A DNA stretch of 52,542 nt, taken from the NCBI GenBank assembly GCA_910583785.1, contig CAJTZK010000015.1:1-52542 (forward strand), given 5' to 3'. The notes under the pieces were generated by a model that worked only from the letters and a program-made list of their open reading frames with translations, was not told where the DNA came from and made no database searches. This document shows, piece by piece, positions 48,536 through 52,542 of the stretch (positions are counted from its first letter, which is position 1; every line of letters begins with the position of its first letter). The translations under genes were made by a program, and so were the position numbers. This DNA is from an uncultured Oscillibacter sp. (GTDB lineage Bacteria > Bacillota > Clostridia > Oscillospirales > Oscillospiraceae).

Positions 48536-50182
48536 ATGAAAGAGCTTACCCCCCAATTGATTCACTCCCTTAAGCACTATACGAAAAAGGACTTGTTCCA
48601 GGACCTGACCGCTGGAGTCATCGTGGCCATCATCGCCCTGCCGCTGTCCATCGCGCTGGCGCTGGCCTCCGGCGTGTCCCCGGAGCAGGGGCTTTATACC
48701 GCCATTGCCGCGGGCTTCCTGATTTCTGCCCTGGGCGGGAGCAAGGTCCAGATTGCCGGCCCCACCGCAGCCTTTGCTACTATCGTGGCGGGCATTGTGG
48801 CCCGGAATGGCATGGAGGGCCTTGCCGCCGCCACGGTTCTGGCGGGCCTGATGCTGATTTTGATGGGCGTCTTGCGGATGGGCAGCATGATTAAGTTCAT
48901 CCCCTATACCATCACTACGGGCTTTACTGCGGGCATCGCGGTCACCATCCTCATCGGCCAGCTGAAGGATTTCTTCGGCCTGTCCTTCCAAAATGCCCCG
49001 GTGGAGACCATGGAGAAGCTGGAGGAGGTATTCCGTACCTTTCATACGGTGAACCCCGCCGCCGCGGGGGTGGGATGCCTGGCCCTGGCGGTGCTGGTGC
49101 TCTGGCCCAGGGTCTTCCGGAAGGTTCCCGCCTCCCTTGCCGCCGTGGTGGTGACGGCGGCGGCGGTGAAACTGCTGGCCCTTCCGGTGAACACCATTGG
49201 GGACCTCTATACGATTTCCAGCGCCCTGCCGGAATTTACTTTGCCCGCGATGTCCTACGGCACCATTGCGGCGGTGCTGCCGGACGCCTTTACCATCGCC
49301 GTGCTGGCGGCCATTGAGTCCCTGCTGTCCGCCGTAGTGGCCGACGAGATGATCGGCGCCCGGCATAACTCCAACATGGAGCTGGTGGCCCAGGGTGTGG
49401 GTAACGCCGCCTCGGCGTTCTTTGGGGGCATTCCTGCCACCGGAGCCATCGCCCGGACAGCGGCGAATATCAAAAACGGGGGCAGGTCGCCCGTCGCCGG
49501 CATGGTCCACGCCGTGGTGCTTCTGCTGGTGCTGGTGCTGCTGATGCCCTATGCCGCCCTGATTCCCATGCCGTGCATCGCCGCGATTTTGTTCCAGGTG
49601 GCCTATAACATGAGCGGCTGGCGCACTGTGGTGAAGGTGGTGAAGCAATCGCCTAAGAGCGACGTGGCCGTGCTGGCGGTGACCTTCCTGCTGACAGTGG
49701 CGTTCGACCTGGTGGTGGCCATCGTGGTGGGCCTGTCCCTGGCCTGCCTGCTGTTCATGAAACGCATGGCGGACGTGGCCGTGGTGAAGGAGTGGGAGTA
49801 CGTGGAAGACACCGGAGACGATCAGGGCCGCCTAAAGCCCGTGCCCGCTCATGTGATGGTTTATGAGATCAGCGGGCCCATGTTCTTCGGGGCGGCGGAC
49901 AAGATTCCCCACATAGAGCGGAGTAGTGGGCGCCGTGTGCTGATTTTGCGGATGCGCTCCGTGCCGGCCATGGACATCACGGCCCTGAACAGCCTCCAGC
50001 GCCTCTGCCAGGAGTGCCAGGACAAGGGCATTCAGGTGATTTTCTCCCACGTGAACGAGCAGCCCCTGTCGGTGTTCCGGAAGTCCGGCCTGTATGAAGA
50101 GGTGGGGGAGGAGAACTTTGCCCCCAACATCGACGCGGCCCTGGCCCGGGCCCAGGAGCTGGAAGCTGTGTGCCAGGGATAA
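48536..50182 (+). CDS. SulP family anion transporter with STAS domain
   Basis: A 548-residue protein with the SulP transmembrane core (about 10-12 helices; DLTAGVIVAIIALPLSIALA and GGSKVQIAGPTAAFATIVAG are characteristic) and a C-terminal cytoplasmic STAS domain (about 435-540; VMVYEISGPMFFGAADK, MDITALNSL, with the conserved Asp-Ile-Thr). SulP proteins carry sulfate, bicarbonate or dicarboxylates; the substrate is unknown. AAGGAG precedes the ATG at 48536. Confidence 0.94.
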   Translation: MKELTPQLIHSLKHYTKKDLFQDLTAGVIVAIIALPLSIALALASGVSPEQGLYTAIAAGFLISALGGSKVQIAGPTAAFATIVAGIVARNGMEGLAAATVLAGLMLILMGVLRMGSMIKFIPYTITTGFTAGIAVTILIGQLKDFFGLSFQNAPVETMEKLEEVFRTFHTVNPAAAGVGCLALAVLVLWPRVFRKVPASLAAVVVTAAAVKLLALPVNTIGDLYTISSALPEFTLPAMSYGTIAAVLPDAFTIAVLAAIESLLSAVVADEMIGARHNSNMELVAQGVGNAASAFFGGIPATGAIARTAANIKNGGRSPVAGMVHAVVLLLVLVLLMPYAALIPMPCIAAILFQVAYNMSGWRTVVKVVKQSPKSDVAVLAVTFLLTVAFDLVVAIVVGLSLACLLFMKRMADVAVVKEWEYVEDTGDDQGRLKPVPAHVMVYEISGPMFFGAADKIPHIERSSGRRVLILRMRSVPAMDITALNSLQRLCQECQDKGIQVIFSHVNEQPLSVFRKSGLYEEVGEENFAPNIDAALARAQELEAVCQG

Positions 50183-50281
50183 TTTCCGTGCCCGCAGGGC
50201 GTTTCAAAGAGAGCGGCATTTTTGCGGAGGACTGGCTTGGGGCCGCAGGGAGAGGCATTCTCTAGAAAGACGGTCATGGAA

Positions 50282-50320
50282 ACCACCCCAAGATGTGCAG
50301 ACAGCACATCTTGGGGTGGT
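50282..50320 (+). terminator. Terminator after SulP gene
   Basis: ACCACCCCAAGATGTGC and GCACATCTTGGGGTGGT form a 17-bp perfect stem with loop AGACA, followed by CTTAGTTT. About 100 bases past the SulP stop, in front of a convergent gene. Confidence 0.88.
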
Positions 50321-50378
50321 CTTAGTTTAGGAGCCTAGCTGAAAAACGAGTTGTGGAAGGGCGGGTATTCCTTTTTGG

Positions 50379-51137
50379 TTAACTTCCGGTACGAAAGAAG
50401 CCGGCGTCGATTTTGTAAATCGATACGGTTTTGTCGATGCATACTCCGACTTCATATCGGACTAAAAGTTCCGACAAAAATTGTCCATCAATTAATTTAA
50501 TGCTCTTTATAAGCCAGTTCAGCAACTGCACCAATGCGTCTAACGTGTCCTGTGAAAATTGGCCGGTATCATCAGAATGACAGCACTCAATAGAAATCGT
50601 ATCGTCATTCCTCTGATTGGAGCAATATGCAATTTCATCCAAGGGAACGCATTGAATAATTTTATCATCCATCCCAATGACAAAATGGCTGCTTGCATAC
50701 GTTTCCTTTGTTTCAGCCAAGTTCTTGTAATAGCTTCTATTCTGTTCCGCCGTTGTTCCCGGATTGCCGGTGTAGTGTACGACAACGCCGTTCACCTCGC
50801 TCAATGCAATTCCAGGACGGGAGTATTCATTGATCGGCAAGATGTCCTGAACGATCCAATCGGGAATTGTGATTTCTCCAGGAATGGCAGGCTCTATCGG
50901 AACAATGGGCGGTTCTGAAAGAGCGGGATCATCTGGCTCCATATTCCCACCAGGCAATTCACTGTTAGGCGCAGGAGCCAGATGCTCCCTGATATAAAGC
51001 ACCCCGCATACCATAAGAACAATCATCAGAGCCAACAGAAAGAAGATCGCACCGCGCAAAGCATAGGCGATCATCAGCCTTCTGCCTCGTTTTTTTCGTC
51101 TTGCTTTGACGGATGCTTGCTGCTCCTGTACCGTCAC
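50379..51137 (-). CDS. N-acetylmuramoyl-L-alanine amidase, C-terminus replaced by Mrr-like tail
   Basis: A 252-residue protein starting with GTG at 51137 (overlapping the upstream stop). It has a membrane helix (AIFFLLALMIVLMVCGVLYI, about 30-50), an acidic Pro-rich linker and an amidase_2 domain: VVVHYTGNPGTTAEQN (first Zn His), SSHFVIGMDDKIIQCVP and ISIECCHSDDTGQFS (second His region). The usual final segment with RHYDVTGKxCP (third Zn ligand) is absent. Instead, from about residue 211, the sequence SIKLIDGQFLSELLV...YKIDAGFF resembles the C-terminus of Mrr-type restriction endonucleases (LIDGxxLaxLM...y.iKkIDsDyF). Base composition becomes AT-rich here. It is likely a deletion fusion with loss of amidase activity. 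Confidence 0.75.
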   Translation of the reverse strand: MTVQEQQASVKARRKKRGRRLMIAYALRGAIFFLLALMIVLMVCGVLYIREHLAPAPNSELPGGNMEPDDPALSEPPIVPIEPAIPGEITIPDWIVQDILPINEYSRPGIALSEVNGVVVHYTGNPGTTAEQNRSYYKNLAETKETYASSHFVIGMDDKIIQCVPLDEIAYCSNQRNDDTISIECCHSDDTGQFSQDTLDALVQLLNWLIKSIKLIDGQFLSELLVRYEVGVCIDKTVSIYKIDAGFFRTGS

Positions 51138-52542
51138 GGCTCAAAAACCACCTCTTTCCCGTCTGATTTTAGAATCATGGTAACTTTCTCACCATCATAA
51201 CCAACAGACAGGGCCGGGGCATTTGAAACCTTCAGACTGTGGGCGCCATCCCTGCCGCATAGATAAACGCAGTCGGAATCCATACGGTTGATAAAATACA
51301 GCCCCTGATCGGTCAGGCAGAAGTCGTAAGCAACAACATTCCGAAACGGTCTTGTTTTTTGGGTCTTGGTGTCATACGCTGTCAGCAGAGAATTTTCGTT
51401 GATGAAGTAGATCGTCCGCCCATCAAACGCTATATTCCCCTTGGTGGGGATGTCCAGCATTTGAGTTCGCTGAATCGTCCTGCTTACTTCCGTAATCCCA
51501 TCATTCGTAATGAAAAAAAGGCTGTCGTTGTTCAAGAAAAAGCCATAGCAGTATTGCAGAAACATCCAGGTATCCCCCACGGTATAGTCAATTCCCAGCA
51601 GAGATCGCCCGCTGTCCGTTATTTTCTCGAAAATAACCTGTTCCTCAAAGGTTTCTGTATCAAGCTGGACGATGGACACCTGAGTAGCTGTGCTGTTGTA
51701 GCTGCCGACCCGATCCACATACTGTTCTGTGCGGGAGGTCATATAGTAAATATACGGGGCATCCATATAAACGGCCTGGATGGATTCCCCATCCGAAAAG
51801 GCCCCGAACAGCGGAGAGAGGGCCAAATCCGTCAAAGCGCCGGCTGCCCGGTTTTCCAGAGCGTATGTCCGCGTCTGGTCATCGTAGATCACGCTGTAAG
51901 TTTCCGACACACTTTGCGAAGATGAATTGAATATCCCATTTGCGGATTCTGTGACAGAGCAGCCGGACAGCGAGAGCAGCACCAGCAGGCAGAGCGCGGC
52001 AGCCCCGCGGCCTCTGACAGATTTTCTTCCAGACTGCCAGCAGTTTGTGTTTTGCCGCAGCACCCACCATACCATGAGGGCGCAGCACACAGCAGACAGG
52101 CCCAGCAGGGCCAGCAGCTCCTGGGGGGAACGCTCTGAAAAAGTCACGATGGGTTCTCCTGTCAGCGAATCCTCCACAGAGGAAGTCCCCTCCAGAAAGC
52201 CGGTTGCCAGCAGGAACGGCAGGGGCAGCGGCAAGCGGTAGCAGATCTGTCTGGACAGGCCGATATACGGGATCAAGGTGGATGCCACCCCGATCACCAC
52301 CGTCAAAGCATATTTCTTCACCAAAACGGAGGTAAAGAGCAGCAGGGCGGCGAGATACACCGAGCCAAAACAGCGCAGGACGGTCAGAATCAGATACGCA
52401 GCCAGCAGGGAGATGTTTTTTGTACTGCCCCCAAAGCTGGCGATGCTCTGGACAGGGTACTCCCCGTGAGGCAAGCCGTATTTTATTCCGAAGAAAGCAA
52501 AGCGAATCAGGGCCAGCCCTCCGCAGAGAGCGAACACGGCGC
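51134..52542 (-). CDS. Membrane protein with C-terminal propeller-like (DUF5050-like) region, partial
   Basis: This reading frame is open to the right edge of the window, so its start is probably beyond it; the GTG at 52537 may be internal. The N-terminal part has about four to five membrane segments (NISLLAAYLILTVLRCFGSVYLAALLLFTSVLV and others; reminiscent of ABC-2-type permease ends), then a further helix ending LLSLSGCSVTESANG, followed by about 270 residues of beta-propeller-like repeats (APYIYYMTSR, NDSLFFITNDG, GRTIYFINENS, DQGLYFINRMD). The propeller part resembles DUF5050. The stop overlaps the start of the amidase gene (GTGA), so the two are co-transcribed. Function unknown. Confidence 0.7.
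   Translation of the reverse strand, partial: AVFALCGGLALIRFAFFGIKYGLPHGEYPVQSIASFGGSTKNISLLAAYLILTVLRCFGSVYLAALLLFTSVLVKKYALTVVIGVASTLIPYIGLSRQICYRLPLPLPFLLATGFLEGTSSVEDSLTGEPIVTFSERSPQELLALLGLSAVCCALMVWWVLRQNTNCWQSGRKSVRGRGAAALCLLVLLSLSGCSVTESANGIFNSSSQSVSETYSVIYDDQTRTYALENRAAGALTDLALSPLFGAFSDGESIQAVYMDAPYIYYMTSRTEQYVDRVGSYNSTATQVSIVQLDTETFEEQVIFEKITDSGRSLLGIDYTVGDTWMFLQYCYGFFLNNDSLFFITNDGITEVSRTIQRTQMLDIPTKGNIAFDGRTIYFINENSLLTAYDTKTQKTRPFRNVVAYDFCLTDQGLYFINRMDSDCVYLCGRDGAHSLKVSNAPALSVGYDGEKVTMILKSDGKEVVFEP

Overview
The window looks like chromosomal DNA from a GC-rich Clostridia (Bacillota), most like the Oscillospiraceae. The evidence is a PolC-type DNA polymerase III, a pyrH-frr-uppS-cdsA-dxr-rseP-ispG-polC cluster, a class II (Firmicutes-type) galT, the MEP isoprenoid pathway, PadR/HAAS and DUF4179/DUF4367 proteins, lipoproteins with standard lipoboxes and strong AGGAGG ribosome binding sites. 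Species cannot be assigned by eye. I see no rRNA, tRNA or CRISPR array.

Layout. (1) 1-2650 is a decayed junction: the 3' part of an integrative-element HTH gene on the minus strand abuts a 5'-truncated, amber-interrupted DUF4179/DUF4367 gene, followed by an intact PadR regulator and a broken HAAS-type partner. (2) 2686-9174, all minus strand: PAP2 phosphatase, ilvD, galT, galK and an M19 dipeptidase, with three good sigma-A-type promoters. (3) 9301-20096, plus strand: UMP kinase, ribosome recycling factor, undecaprenyl-PP synthase, CDP-diglyceride synthase, Dxr, RseP, IspG and PolC, with two tiny membrane proteins flanking polC. (4) 20141-26785: two overlapping tetR genes diverging from a 1022-residue exported coiled-coil/low-complexity protein and an MMPL/RND-type exporter; the two promoters overlap at their -10 boxes. 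(5) 26800-30584: a monoacylglycerol-lipase-like hydrolase and glycerol kinase (minus) diverging from a ROK regulator (plus). (6) 30809-34277: a CapA-like lipoprotein diverging from a chemoreceptor. (7) 34412-41925: an ABC importer of the DUF3798 binding-protein type (binding protein, fused two-domain ATPase, two permeases, a one-TM accessory protein), preceded by a terminator-like leader and followed by a PepD-type dipeptidase. (8) 42027-44000: a VanX-like D,D-dipeptidase with an SH3-like domain whose natural start is broken by a stop at codon 2. (9) 44137-48368: a DUF3100 membrane protein, a small membrane protein, a TSUP exporter, an amidohydrolase and a Crp/Fnr regulator. (10) 48536-50182: a SulP transporter. 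(11) 50379-52542 (minus): an amidase whose last ~42 residues look like the C-terminus of an Mrr restriction endonuclease, and a membrane/propeller protein that runs off the window.

The best candidates for incompletely described systems are the exported partner + MMPL + double TetR module, the DUF3798 ABC importer with its attenuator-like leader, and the DUF3100-TSUP-amidohydrolase-Crp cluster. The most striking sequence-level oddities are the amidase/Mrr chimera, the GTG-TAA start of the VanX-like gene, the amber-interrupted DUF4367 gene and the ICE-remnant junction. All family names come from recognising motifs by eye; none was checked against a database.
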